A stretch of DNA of 64,000 nucleotides from Cytophagales bacterium Alg240-R148 (GTDB taxonomy: Bacteria; Bacteroidota; Bacteroidia; Cytophagales; Cyclobacteriaceae). Within the stretch, counting starts at the first letter, position 1. The number at the start of each line of letters is the position of its first letter. The notes under the pieces are model-generated. The model ran no database searches and was not told where the DNA came from. It saw only the letters and a program-made list of their open reading frames with translations. The translations under genes were made by a program, and so were the position numbers. Shown here piece by piece: positions 7,834-17,600 of this stretch. The stretch is taken from NCBI GenBank assembly GCA_900537185.1, contig LS999826.1:1006672-1070671 (forward strand), in the 5' to 3' direction.

Positions 7834-8625
7834 ATGAAGCAGTATTTAGATTTGATGCAGGATATTTTGGACAATGGGTCCGAAAAAGGAGATAGAACAG
7901 GGACGGGCACACTGTCTGTTTTTGGAAGGCAATTGCGTTTCGATTTACAGAAAGGGTTTCCTTTGGTTACAACTAAAAAGCTTCATTTAAGGTCAATTAT
8001 ACACGAGTTGTTATGGTTTATGGCTGGTGATACCAATATCCAATACCTGAAAGATAACAAGGTTAGTATATGGGACGAATGGGCAGATGAAAATGGAAAT
8101 TTAGGGCCTGTATATGGACACCAATGGCGCAGCTGGCCAACCCCCGATGGAAAAACTGTTGATCAAATTACCAATGTACTCAACAGTATTAAAAACAACC
8201 CCAATTCACGTCGGCACATAGTTAGCGCTTGGAACGTGGCTGATGTAGACCACATGGCATTGCCTCCATGCCATGCACTGTTTCAGTTTTACGTAGCAGA
8301 TGGCAAACTTTCTTGTCAGTTGTACCAACGCAGTGCTGATTACTTTCTTGGCGTACCCTTTAATATAGCGTCTTACGCCATGGTGGTGCATATGTTTGCA
8401 CAACAAACTGGTTTGGAAGTAGGGGAGTTTGTTTGGACAGGAGGAGATGTACACCTGTATACCAATCATTTAGAACAAGCCAAAGAGCAATTGAGCCGCA
8501 CGTGTAGACCTTTACCTCAATTGGAACTGAAACAAAGAGCCTCTTTGTTTGATTACGAATACGAAGATTTTAAAATTGTAAATTACGATCCTCATCCTTC
8601 CATAAAAGCGCCAATTGCTGTATAA
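7834..8625 (+). CDS. thyA: Thymidylate synthase
   Basis: 263 residues from the ATG at 7834 (MKQYLDL), matching the ~264-residue E. coli enzyme; an upstream in-frame ATG at 7774 adds 20 unrelated residues. Motifs: [13 protein letters not shown], the catalytic Cys146 in [10 protein letters not shown], the dUMP-binding RRHIVSAWN and [13 protein letters not shown], and the conserved end [10 protein letters not shown]. It methylates dUMP to dTMP with methylenetetrahydrofolate. Its last 56 bases overlap the convergent aminotransferase gene, and no terminator separates them. Confidence 0.97.
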   Translation: MKQYLDLMQDILDNGSEKGDRTGTGTLSVFGRQLRFDLQKGFPLVTTKKLHLRSIIHELLWFMAGDTNIQYLKDNKVSIWDEWADENGNLGPVYGHQWRSWPTPDGKTVDQITNVLNSIKNNPNSRRHIVSAWNVADVDHMALPPCHALFQFYVADGKLSCQLYQRSADYFLGVPFNIASYAMVVHMFAQQTGLEVGEFVWTGGDVHLYTNHLEQAKEQLSRTCRPLPQLELKQRASLFDYEYEDFKIVNYDPHPSIKAPIAV

Positions 8626-9451
8626 AACTATGTTGGGCGTCAAAATGATGGTCGTCAATTTGCTTTATAACGTTAAGGCCAGCTACATTGCTCGTAAATA
8701 CCAAGTCGGCTTTTACCATTGCTTGAAGAGAAAATAGCCCTGTTTGAATGGAGATGGAGTGCATTTGGCAGTATCGAAGAATTACTTTGCGCATGGTGCC
8801 ATCGATACAGCCACTGTCAAGAGAAGGGGTGTAGACTACCTTGTCTTTCATCCACCAAATATTGGAAGCTCCAGCTTCACTTACATGCCCTTCTTGGTCT
8901 AGTAAAATAATTTCTTCGGCTTTTCTTTTATCCCGTTCTTGACCCGCCAAAACATAGGGCAAGGCACTAATAGTTTTTAGTGGCGATAATAAAGAATGGG
9001 TCAATTGAATTTTTTTAGAAACTACCGCTCGGATGGACGCAACTGCTTTAGGTTCCAATGCCTTGACAGTAAGCAACCAATTACATTCTGATTTGTTTGC
9101 CGCATACAACCCACCTGCTTTTCTCCAAATAATAAGCTTAACTCTGGTCGTTCGGGTATCGATGTGGTTGGCCTTTTTAAGTTCAGGTATGGCTTTTTCT
9201 AACTGTATTTGGTTCAGCGCATCAGTAGGCGTCAAACCCAAAACGTCGAAAGCGGTTTGCATTCTTTGCCAATGGGCCTTAAAATATCGAATGTGATTTT
9301 TATGGTGTACCATGGTCTCGAAAACACCATCTCCATAGTTCAATCCTCTATTTTCTACTAAACAGGATGCATTTTTGGCAGCAACCAACTTGTTGTTGTA
9401 CACCACATACTCCAACCGCTTATCTTTAGAATTAACTTTTTTATCAAGCAT
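8570..9451 (-). CDS. Class IV PLP aminotransferase (aminodeoxychorismate lyase/BCAT-like)
   Basis: 293 residues. Fold-type IV features: [15 protein letters not shown] near the N-terminus, a Lys in [14 protein letters not shown] at the usual Schiff-base position, and the cofactor segment [14 protein letters not shown]. Spacing resembles 4-amino-4-deoxychorismate lyase (PabC), which would supply p-aminobenzoate for folate, but branched-chain or D-amino-acid aminotransferases share these motifs. The coding end (~17 codons) runs into the end of thyA on the opposite strand. The folate link to thyA is suggestive, not proof. Confidence 0.75.
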   Translation of the reverse strand: MLDKKVNSKDKRLEYVVYNNKLVAAKNASCLVENRGLNYGDGVFETMVHHKNHIRYFKAHWQRMQTAFDVLGLTPTDALNQIQLEKAIPELKKANHIDTRTTRVKLIIWRKAGGLYAANKSECNWLLTVKALEPKAVASIRAVVSKKIQLTHSLLSPLKTISALPYVLAGQERDKRKAEEIILLDQEGHVSEAGASNIWWMKDKVVYTPSLDSGCIDGTMRKVILRYCQMHSISIQTGLFSLQAMVKADLVFTSNVAGLNVIKQIDDHHFDAQHSFIQQLALLWKDEDRNLQF

Positions 9452-9540
9452 TTAGAACCTTTATATTGAATAATAACCACTTATAATTTTATAAATTGCC
9501 GCTGCAAATTAATTACTAATATTGAAAAGGAGAATTTAAA

Positions 9541-10218
9541 ATGGCTGAAAAAAGTAGTGTTTTTGATATGATAGGTCCTGTGATGATAGGCCCTTCCAGT
9601 TCGCATACCGCTGGTGTGGTAAGAATTGCACGGTCTGCGATACGGGTAATTGGTGGAATTCCCGATGCTGCTGATATCACTTTTTACAATTCATTTGCCA
9701 CAACTTATGAAGGGCATGGAAGTGATAGAGCGATTATCGCTGGGTTAATGGATTTTAAAACAGACGATAAAAGAATCAGAGAAGCATTTGATCATGCAAA
9801 AGAACAGAAGTTGAAATATAAGTTTTCTTCTGTTGGCAATGCTTCTACTTTTCATCCAAACACCATTAAATTAAACCTAAAAAAAGGAGATAGAACCGTT
9901 GAGGTGATTGGTGAAAGTCGAGGAGGAGGCGTTATACGTATAGTAGAAATAGATGGATTCAACTGTAACTTTACTTCTTCGGCGCACACAATAATTATAA
10001 AGGCAAATGATTTAAAAGGAAGTATTTCATTTGTCTCTGGCATAATTTCTCAAGACGATAGCAATATTGCAACGATGTCGGTTTCGAGAAAGGGGAAAAA
10101 TCAGGAGGCATGTCATGTAATTGAGATGGACTCAGAATTAAGAGAAGAAACATTGAATTATTTAAAAAGTATTTCCTGGGTGAAAGAAGTAATTTATATC
10201 CCAGTAATAGAGAATTAG
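9541..10218 (+). CDS. sdaAB: L-serine dehydratase, iron-sulfur type, beta subunit
   Basis: 225 residues. It starts SVFDMIGPVMIGPSSSHTAG, the signature of the beta domain, and ends with an ACT-like domain (GSISFVSGIISQDDSNIATMSVSR). AAGGAGAAT lies 8 bases before the ATG. The enzyme deaminates serine to pyruvate and ammonia. The 4Fe-4S cluster and catalysis need the alpha subunit (SdaAA), which is not adjacent, so it must be encoded elsewhere. The next gene (TolC family) begins 17 bases after the stop, so they may be co-transcribed. Confidence 0.9.
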   Translation: MAEKSSVFDMIGPVMIGPSSSHTAGVVRIARSAIRVIGGIPDAADITFYNSFATTYEGHGSDRAIIAGLMDFKTDDKRIREAFDHAKEQKLKYKFSSVGNASTFHPNTIKLNLKKGDRTVEVIGESRGGGVIRIVEIDGFNCNFTSSAHTIIIKANDLKGSISFVSGIISQDDSNIATMSVSRKGKNQEACHVIEMDSELREETLNYLKSISWVKEVIYIPVIEN

Positions 10219-10235
10219 AACACAATTTGAACTGT

Positions 10236-11711
10236 ATGAAGAAAATTAACCTGCTCCTGCTCTTTTTAATGGCTGGATTTATTTCAAACGCTCAAGACAA
10301 CAATGCGTGGACATTGCAGCGCTGTGTAGACCATGCATTGGTTAACAGTCTGGACGTTCAATCCAGCGAACTTCAGTTGCAAACTTCTGAAGTAAACTAC
10401 AAGGATACTAAGTATGACCTGTTGCCTACATTTAATGTCGGTGGAGGAACTGGGTTTAATTGGGGGCGTACCATTGACCCAACAACCAACTTGTTTAGAA
10501 CCGACCGTACTTACACAGCCAATGCTGGTGCTAACTTGGGCCTTTCCTTGTTTGGTGGTATGAGAAAACAGAACACCATAAAACAAAGTCAGTACAATTA
10601 CCTTTCTCAACAAAACAATCTGCAAACAACCAAAAACAACGTGTTGCTTACGGTAGTTGCCAATTATACCAATGTGGTGTTCAATATGGAGTTGCTGAAA
10701 ACAGCCGAGCTTCAATTAAAAAACACCCAGGAACAGGTGGCGATAATGGAAAAAAGAGCTGCTGCAGGTGCGGTGGCTAAAACGGAGTTGTTGAATTTAC
10801 AAGCTACTTTGGCTAGCAACGAAGTGTCAGTTGTTACCCAAGAAAACAATTACGCATTGTCCGTATTGCAATTGAAGCAAGCGCTTCAAATTCCTACAGA
10901 AGAAACATTTGAAGTAGTAATTCCTGAAATTAGCTTGGTACGCGATGATGTTTTGGATAAAAGTGCCGATGATGTTTTTAAGGAAGCAGAAATGGTAATG
11001 CCAGAAATTAAAAGTGTAGATTATAGTGTGCAAAGTGCCGAGTATGGTGTGAAAGTAGCGAAAGCAGCTTATTACCCTACCTTGACAGCCAGTTTGAATA
11101 TTAATACTTACTATTCGGATAGAGCGAAAACTTTGTTTAGAACTGGAGTTTTAGAAAACGTCACTTTTCCGGATCCAGAGAATCCAACCAGCAACATCCA
11201 AGCATATGAGCAGTTGAAGTATTCTCAAGTACACGATAACGACTATTTTTTACCAGTACAAAGAGAAATTACAGAATTGCAGGACGTTTCATTCAATCAG
11301 CAAGTAAATGACAATATTGGCCGTTCTTTAAGTGTGAACTTAAATATCCCAATATTCAATGGATTCAATGCTAGAACATCCAAACAGCGTGCTACAATTC
11401 AAAAACAACAAGCGGAAATTACAGCACAGAAACAAAGAAATACATTAAGGCAAAGCATCGAACAGGCAATGAACGATGTGAAAGCGGCTGAAAAATCTTA
11501 TGAATCTCTTCAAAAGCAGTTAGAAGCTAGGGAAGAAGCTTTTAGAGTAATGAAATTGCGTCAAGAAAATGGTTCTGCCAATGCTACTGACTTTCAAATT
11601 GCTCAAAACGATTTGTTAAGAGCCCAATCCGATTTTCTCAGAGCGAAATACGATTATATATTTAAACTTAAAATACTAGACTTTTATCAGGGTAAACCGA
11701 TTGAATTTTAA
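10236..11711 (+). CDS. TolC-family outer-membrane efflux protein
   Basis: 491 residues from the ATG at 10236, which starts directly on a signal peptide (LLLLFLMAGFISNAQ). Two similar helical halves are typical of TolC: LQRCVDHALVNSLDVQSSEL, FNVGGGTGFNWGRTIDP, a SVNLNIPIFNGFNART barrel strand, then a helix ending FQIAQNDLLRAQSDFLRAKYD split over the second repeat. It forms the outer-membrane exit duct of a tripartite pump. It is followed 14 bases later by an HlyD/MacA-type adaptor; the inner-membrane transporter is not in the cluster. Confidence 0.9.
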   Translation: MKKINLLLLFLMAGFISNAQDNNAWTLQRCVDHALVNSLDVQSSELQLQTSEVNYKDTKYDLLPTFNVGGGTGFNWGRTIDPTTNLFRTDRTYTANAGANLGLSLFGGMRKQNTIKQSQYNYLSQQNNLQTTKNNVLLTVVANYTNVVFNMELLKTAELQLKNTQEQVAIMEKRAAAGAVAKTELLNLQATLASNEVSVVTQENNYALSVLQLKQALQIPTEETFEVVIPEISLVRDDVLDKSADDVFKEAEMVMPEIKSVDYSVQSAEYGVKVAKAAYYPTLTASLNINTYYSDRAKTLFRTGVLENVTFPDPENPTSNIQAYEQLKYSQVHDNDYFLPVQREITELQDVSFNQQVNDNIGRSLSVNLNIPIFNGFNARTSKQRATIQKQQAEITAQKQRNTLRQSIEQAMNDVKAAEKSYESLQKQLEAREEAFRVMKLRQENGSANATDFQIAQNDLLRAQSDFLRAKYDYIFKLKILDFYQGKPIEF

Positions 11712-11725
11712 AAATCAACAGAACT

Positions 11726-13162
11726 ATGGCTAAAACAATACAAAGAAAAAAGCGTAAAAAGTCCAATAAAGGATTGTATATAATATTGGCTGTTGTGGTG
11801 GTTTTAATCGCAGCAATAGTCATGATAAAAGGAGGTAAAGACAAAGAAATTACAGTCGATCTTGATACCGCTAAAAAATCAACTATTATAGAGACGGTAA
11901 GTGCTTCAGGCATGATTCAGCCAGTTATCGAGGTGAAATTAAGCCCGGATGTTGCTGGTGAAATTATCCAATTAAATGTAGCCGAAGGAGATTCTGTTGG
12001 CGCAGGCCAATTGCTGGTTAAAATCAGACCCGACAACTGGATCAATGCCTTAGAAAGAGCCAGAGCATCTTTGAACCAACAAAAAGCAAACTTAGCTTCT
12101 TCCAAAGCTGGATTAAAACGGGCAGAAGCCAATTTCGAAAGATTGGAAAACGATTACAACAGACAGAAGAAGTTACACGATCAAGGGGTTATTTCTGAAG
12201 CAGATTTCCAGATGGCAGAGCAAAATTTTAAGGTTGGGCAAAATGATCTTGAGTCTGCCAGACAAAATGTTATTGCAGCCAACCATATAGTTAGTAGTAG
12301 TGCGGCAACCGTTAGTGAAGCGAATGAAAATGTTCGATTGACCAGTGTTTTTTCTCCAACAGGTGGCATTGTTTCCAAACTCAGCGTAGAAAAAGGGGAA
12401 AGAGTTGTAGGAACCAATCAAATGGCAGGAACAGAAATGTTAAGGATTGCTGATTTGAACAAAATGGAGGTTCGAGTAAATGTCAATGAAAATGATATCA
12501 TTCGGGTTGGAGTAGGCGATACTGCTGAAATTGATGTGGATTCCTATGCACATTTGGATAAAAAATTCAAAGGAGTTGTAACTGCTATTGCCAATACAGC
12601 CAACGACAAAGCTTCAGCGGATGCGATTACTGAATTTGAAGTAAAAGTTAAAATATTAAATTCTTCTTATTCGGATTTAATGGCAAAAGGTAACAAGTAT
12701 CCTTTTAGACCAGGTATGACTGCCTCAGTTGATATTGTTACAGAAAGAAAAGATGAAATTCTTTCCGTACCACTTGCGGCGGTAACTACTAGAACCAAGT
12801 CTCAAATAGAAGCCAAACCTGGAGAAGGTAGGGCAAAAGGCAATTTCAAAGGAGAAGGTGCTGGAAAAGACAAAAAGAAAAAAGAAGAGCCTAAAGAAGT
12901 GGTATTTATCCTTGAAGATGGTAAAACGCAGGCTGTTGAGGTAAAAACTGGTATCAGTGATTATGACAACATAGAAATATTAAGTGGTTTGAAAGATGGA
13001 CAAAAAATAGTTGTAGGCCCATTTTTGGCTATATCCAAAAGGTTGAAAAATGGGGATGCTGTTAAGTCTTCCAAACCAGAAGACAATGAGAAACCAGAAG
13101 ATACAGGAGAAGAAACAGAGGCGGAAGAGGCCGAAGATAGTGACGAGGAGTCAGAAGATTAA
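11726..13162 (+). CDS. HlyD/MacA-type periplasmic adaptor protein
   Basis: 478 residues. A basic N-terminus is followed by one membrane helix (residues ~17-36), then a split lipoyl domain (SPDVAGEIIQLNVAEGDSV ... FSPTGGIVSKLSVEKGERV) flanking a long coiled-coil hairpin (~110-200), and beta-barrel and membrane-proximal domains. Such adaptors bridge an inner-membrane ABC or RND pump to TolC; a MacA-like ABC system is plausible. The C-terminus carries ~30 strongly acidic residues (rich in E/D after VKSSKPED), not usual for the family. The gene ends at a 13-bp terminator, so the permease is not co-transcribed downstream. Confidence 0.88.
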   Translation: MAKTIQRKKRKKSNKGLYIILAVVVVLIAAIVMIKGGKDKEITVDLDTAKKSTIIETVSASGMIQPVIEVKLSPDVAGEIIQLNVAEGDSVGAGQLLVKIRPDNWINALERARASLNQQKANLASSKAGLKRAEANFERLENDYNRQKKLHDQGVISEADFQMAEQNFKVGQNDLESARQNVIAANHIVSSSAATVSEANENVRLTSVFSPTGGIVSKLSVEKGERVVGTNQMAGTEMLRIADLNKMEVRVNVNENDIIRVGVGDTAEIDVDSYAHLDKKFKGVVTAIANTANDKASADAITEFEVKVKILNSSYSDLMAKGNKYPFRPGMTASVDIVTERKDEILSVPLAAVTTRTKSQIEAKPGEGRAKGNFKGEGAGKDKKKKEEPKEVVFILEDGKTQAVEVKTGISDYDNIEILSGLKDGQKIVVGPFLAISKRLKNGDAVKSSKPEDNEKPEDTGEETEAEEAEDSDEESED

Positions 13163-13166
13163 AAAT

Positions 13167-13199
13167 AAAAAAGGCCTTTGCAAAAAGGCCTTTTTTTTT
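13167..13199. terminator. Bidirectional intrinsic terminator
   Basis: Perfect 13-bp stem AAAAAAGGCCTTT / AAAGGCCTTTTTT with a GCAA tetraloop and T tracts on both strands. It lies between the convergent adaptor gene and the MoeB-like gene and touches the latter's stop codon. Confidence 0.9.
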
Positions 13200-14325
13200 A
13201 ATATTTTTGAACGCTGGAATCAATTTCATCTGACCAAGCCAAAATTCCTCCTTTTAAGTTGTACAGGTTATCAAAGCCGTGTTTTTGATTCAAGTAATTA
13301 ATTACATTTCCGCTGCGTGCGCCGCTTCTACAATGTACCACTACCTGCTTGTCCTTGGATATTTTATCAATGTTTTGTTCAATATCTCCCATAGGAATAA
13401 GTTCGCCTGCAATATTGGCCAAGTCAAACTCATGTTGTTCTCTCACATCAATTAATTGAAAATCGGTGCCTTCATCCATTAAGGCCTTTAATTCTTGAAC
13501 AGTAACTTCTTTCATAGTATTGGTTTCATTTATAGTTATATCACAATTTTCTTCATAATCCCCAAGTGCTTCTATCGCTATCCCGGTCTTTTTGATTTTA
13601 ATAGTATGCGTACTAAAACTTAATGCGTCAAATATAAACAATTTGCCAGAAAGACTGGATCCAATACCGGTGAGAACTTTGATGGCTTCGGATGCTTGCA
13701 TGCTTCCAATAATACCAGGAAGTACACCCAGTACACCTCCCTCCGCACAGTTAGGAACGGCCGAAGCAGGTGGTGCCTCCGGGAAAATATCTCTGTAGTT
13801 TGGACCGATTTCTCCTCCATTTGTTTGATTAAACACGCTAACCTGGCCTTCAAACCTAAATATAGACCCATAGATATAAGGTTTCTTTAGTAATACACAA
13901 GCATCATTAGTCAGGTAACGGGTTGGGAAATTGTCGGTACCATCTACTACAAGGTCATAGGGAGCCACCATTTCCATGATGTTTTCTTTTACGAGTCTGG
14001 TGCGGTAAACGGTCAGTTGAACATTGGGGTTGAGTTGGGCAATTCGGGCAGCAGATTGCTCCGCTTTTGATTTTCCGATATCTTCGGTATTGTACATTAC
14101 TTGGCGCTGCAAATTGGAAGCCTCTACAACATCATCATCCACAATGCCAATTTCTCCAACACCTGCTGCTGCTAAATACAACAGTACCGGTGCCCCGAGG
14201 CCTCCGGCACCCACAACCAGCACCTTGCTTTGTTTTAATTTAATTTGACCTTCTGTTCCAAACTCCGGTAAGTTGAAGTGTCTGGAATATCTTAAAAGTT
14301 CTTCTTGAGTTAAAGAAGTTTCCAT
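13198..14325 (-). CDS. MoeB/ThiF-type adenylyltransferase fused to a rhodanese domain
   Basis: 375 residues from the ATG at 14325 (METSLTQEEL); the frame extends 19 residues upstream without conservation. Residues 1-~245 are an E1-like domain: RYSRHFNLPEFG, VLVVGAGGLGAPVLLYLAAAG, DDDVVEASNLQRQ, DGTDNFPTRYL and VPNCAEGGVLGVLPG. The last ~100 are a rhodanese domain with active Cys in VVHCRSGARSGN. This layout activates a MoaD/ThiS-type sulfur carrier by adenylation and delivers sulfur (as in MOCS3/Uba4). The zinc-binding cysteine pairs of E. coli MoeB are absent: CYRC corresponds to NYRD. Molybdopterin versus thiamine or tRNA role is undecided. Confidence 0.85.
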   Translation of the reverse strand: METSLTQEELLRYSRHFNLPEFGTEGQIKLKQSKVLVVGAGGLGAPVLLYLAAAGVGEIGIVDDDVVEASNLQRQVMYNTEDIGKSKAEQSAARIAQLNPNVQLTVYRTRLVKENIMEMVAPYDLVVDGTDNFPTRYLTNDACVLLKKPYIYGSIFRFEGQVSVFNQTNGGEIGPNYRDIFPEAPPASAVPNCAEGGVLGVLPGIIGSMQASEAIKVLTGIGSSLSGKLFIFDALSFSTHTIKIKKTGIAIEALGDYEENCDITINETNTMKEVTVQELKALMDEGTDFQLIDVREQHEFDLANIAGELIPMGDIEQNIDKISKDKQVVVHCRSGARSGNVINYLNQKHGFDNLYNLKGGILAWSDEIDSSVQKY

Positions 14326-14627
14326 ATCTAAAATTTTTGTAAAGTTATCTAAAAACAAATTAACTGAAAGGTTGGTTTGCAAATTTTCAATTACATTCTA
14401 TTTTTTAGGTCTGTTTTTAAATATTTTAAAATAATGCCCCTATTTTATGAAAATATTAAATATATGATCTTCGTTTTGCGATATATTTATTAAAACAAGA
14501 TTATTTTTGTATATTTGTAAAACAATTTAATGCGCCTTCCGAAATTGTAAAGACTTTAACCGTCGCCATACACCCTATTGTCGACGGGTAGTTTAAATCA
14601 TTTACCTACAACTTTAAGCAACGGCTT
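14326..14627. other. Intergenic region upstream of gltB with candidate promoter and hairpin
   Basis: 302 bases between the divergent MoeB-like gene and gltB. A/T-rich stretches hold two overlapping -7 candidates on the plus strand, TATTTTTG (14502-14509) and TATATTTG (14510-14517), with TTTG at 14475-14478 as a possible -33 (spacer 23 for the first). The ~110-base leader contains CCGTCG (14560-14565) and CGACGG (14582-14587), a 6-bp inverted repeat around a 16-base loop. I see no convincing gene, leader peptide or known riboswitch fold. Confidence 0.5.
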
Positions 14628-17600
14628 ATGAAGAAAAGCAACTCAATGTACTGTGCTCAGTTAGAGCATGACTCCTGTGGAATTGGATTTATAGCAAACC
14701 TAAATGGTGAAAAAGAACATGCTATAGTAAGTGATTCGCTCAAGATGTTAGCGAATATGGAACATAGAGGTGGATGCGGTGCTGATGGAAAAACGGGTGA
14801 TGGTGCAGGAGTGCTTACCCAAATTCCATTTGAGTTCCTTCGTAGCGAATTAAGTAAAAAACAACTTGACCTTCCCAGCCAGGGAGAGTTTGGAACGGGT
14901 CTGGTTTTTTTCCATGTACCGGATGACCAGCTTATAGCGGTAAAAGAACTGATGTTCCAAACTGCAGAGAAGATTGGACTAGAAATATTTCACTACCGCC
15001 AAGTGCCAGTCGACATCGATGCTGTGGGTGTTACTGCAGCTTCAACTGCGCCTTTAATAGAGCAAGTTTTCATAAAAGGCGCTTCTGAAGAGGTGCTAGA
15101 AAGGAAACTTTTTATTTTCAGAAAATTTGTAGAAAAAGCAATAAAAGAAAACTTTAAAGACTCAGAAATATATTTCCCAAGTCTTTCTGGGAAAACCATT
15201 GTTTATAAAGGACAATTCAGGACAGACCAAGTAGACCAGTTTTATTTGGATTTACAAAACGATGCCTACAAGTCTCAATTTGCCATTATTCATTCTAGGT
15301 TTTCTACAAATACATTTCCAAAGTGGAAATTGGCCCAACCTTTCAGGTTTATAGCCCACAATGGCGAGATCAATACCATTCGCGGCAATGTAAATAAAAT
15401 GTCTGCCAAGGAGGCTTTCATGGCTTCTGATAACTTTACACCGGAAGAACTTCAAATGATTTTCCCTGTGTGTGATCCTGAGAACTCGGATTCAGCCAAT
15501 TTGGATTCTATAATTGAACTTTTGGTGTTATCAGGAAGATCCATAGAGGAAACCATGCTTTTGCTGGTTCCTGAAGCTTGGCAAGATAATGAGAACATGG
15601 ACAAGGGTATGAAGGCCTTTTACAAGTACTTTGCAACAATTATGGAACCTTGGGATGGGCCCGCATCCATCTCTTTTACAGATGGTAAAAAAATTGGGGC
15701 CCGTTTGGATCGCAATGGTTTGAGACCTTCTCGATACTGCATAACCAAGAGCGGTAGGGTCATTATGTCTTCCGAAGCAGGTTCACTGAAAGTACCTCAA
15801 GAAGATATCGTGTTCAGAGAAAGATTGCAGCCGGGCAAAATTTTTGTAGCGGATTTAGAAACAGGTAAAATCATCACGGATAAAGAAGTAAAGTCGTGGT
15901 TGAAAAAGAAAAACCCATACCAACAATGGATTAGGGATTACAGGGTAAAACTGAGGTTAATAGAACAACCAGATAACAAACCAGTTTTGATTTCCAATGG
16001 TGAATTGTTGGCAGCACAGAAGCTTTTTGGGATTACCAGAGAGGATGAAAAGAAAATTCTTTCCGCTATGGCGGAATCGGGAACCGAGCCATTGGGTTCT
16101 ATGGGCATAGATGCCCCATTGGCAGCACTTTCTGAAAACAGCCAACATGTTTCCAGTTATTTTAAGCAGTTGTTTGCACAAGTATCCAATCCACCCATTG
16201 ATCCAATCCGAGAGCGTTTGGTGATGTCGTTGTTTACCCAAGTTGGAAAATCAGGGAATATTTTAGAGAATGACCCCGAGCACTGCAGACAGTTGCACAT
16301 ATCACAACCAGTGTTGTCTTGGGCGGACTTTGAAAACATTCAAAGATTGGAAGACAGAGGTTTTGTTTCGGCAAAAGTGTATTGTCATTTTGATTTGTCA
16401 AAAGGTGAAACACTAGAGGCAGCGATTTTAAAAGTTTGTGAAAAAGCAGAAAAACGCATCAATGAAGGAGCCAATGTTCTAATTTTATCCGATAAAGGGT
16501 ATTCTGAGAATAAAGTGCCCATACCTTCTTTGTTGTTTACTGGTGCTGTACACCACTACCTTACAGAAAAAAATATAAGGGCCAATGCAGGAATTGTTGT
16601 GGAGGCAGGAGATTGCTGGGAAACCCACCACTTTGCTACATTAGCGGGTTACGGAGCAGCGGCTGTTTATCCTTACATGGCATTCGATACATTGGAAAAT
16701 TTATACAATTCAAATGCAATCCAGCAAGCTACAAGCTTGAACAAAGCATTTAGAAATTATACAAAGGCCATCAATTACGGGTTGTTGAAGATCATGTCTA
16801 AAATGGGCATATCCACCTTGCAGTCCTATCAAAGCGCACAAATATTTGAGATTGTTGGCTTAAATGAATCCGTAGTGGAACAGTGTTTTAAAGGCACGGT
16901 ATCTAGAATTAAAGGACTGGGATATGACGCACTTCAAAAAGAGGTGATGGCCAAACATGCTTTTGCCTATTCTACTTCCAACTACCCAATTGAGTTTGGT
17001 GGGGTATACCAGTGGAATAGAAGGGGGGAGAAACATTTGTTTAACCCTGAAACCATTCACTTACTTCAAAAATCAACAAAATTAAACGATTATCAGCTCT
17101 ACAAAAAGTACGCTGAAAAAATTAACAACCAGGGTGCTGGTCCTGTGACCCTAAGAGGACTGTTTAGGTTTAGGAAGGCAGCACCGGTACCAATAGAAGA
17201 AGTTGAAACTGTAGAAAGTATTTATAAAAGGTTTGCTACCGGTGCAATGTCTTTTGGTTCCATTTCCTACGAGGCCCATTCTACCTTGGCTGTAGCCATG
17301 AATAGAATAGGTGGAAAAAGCAATAGCGGTGAAGGAGGGGAAGACGAATCGAGATTCACTAAAAAAGAAAATGGAGATTGGGAAAGGTCTGCCATCAAAC
17401 AAGTGGCTTCAGGCCGCTTTGGGGTAACCTCCAACTACCTAGCCAATGCAGAAGAAATTCAGATAAAAATGGCTCAAGGTGCCAAACCTGGAGAAGGAGG
17501 GCAACTTCCTGGCCATAAGGTAGACAACTGGATTGGAAGAGTAAGAAATTCAACTCCTGGAGTAGGTTTGATATCGCCACCACCACACCATGATATTTAT

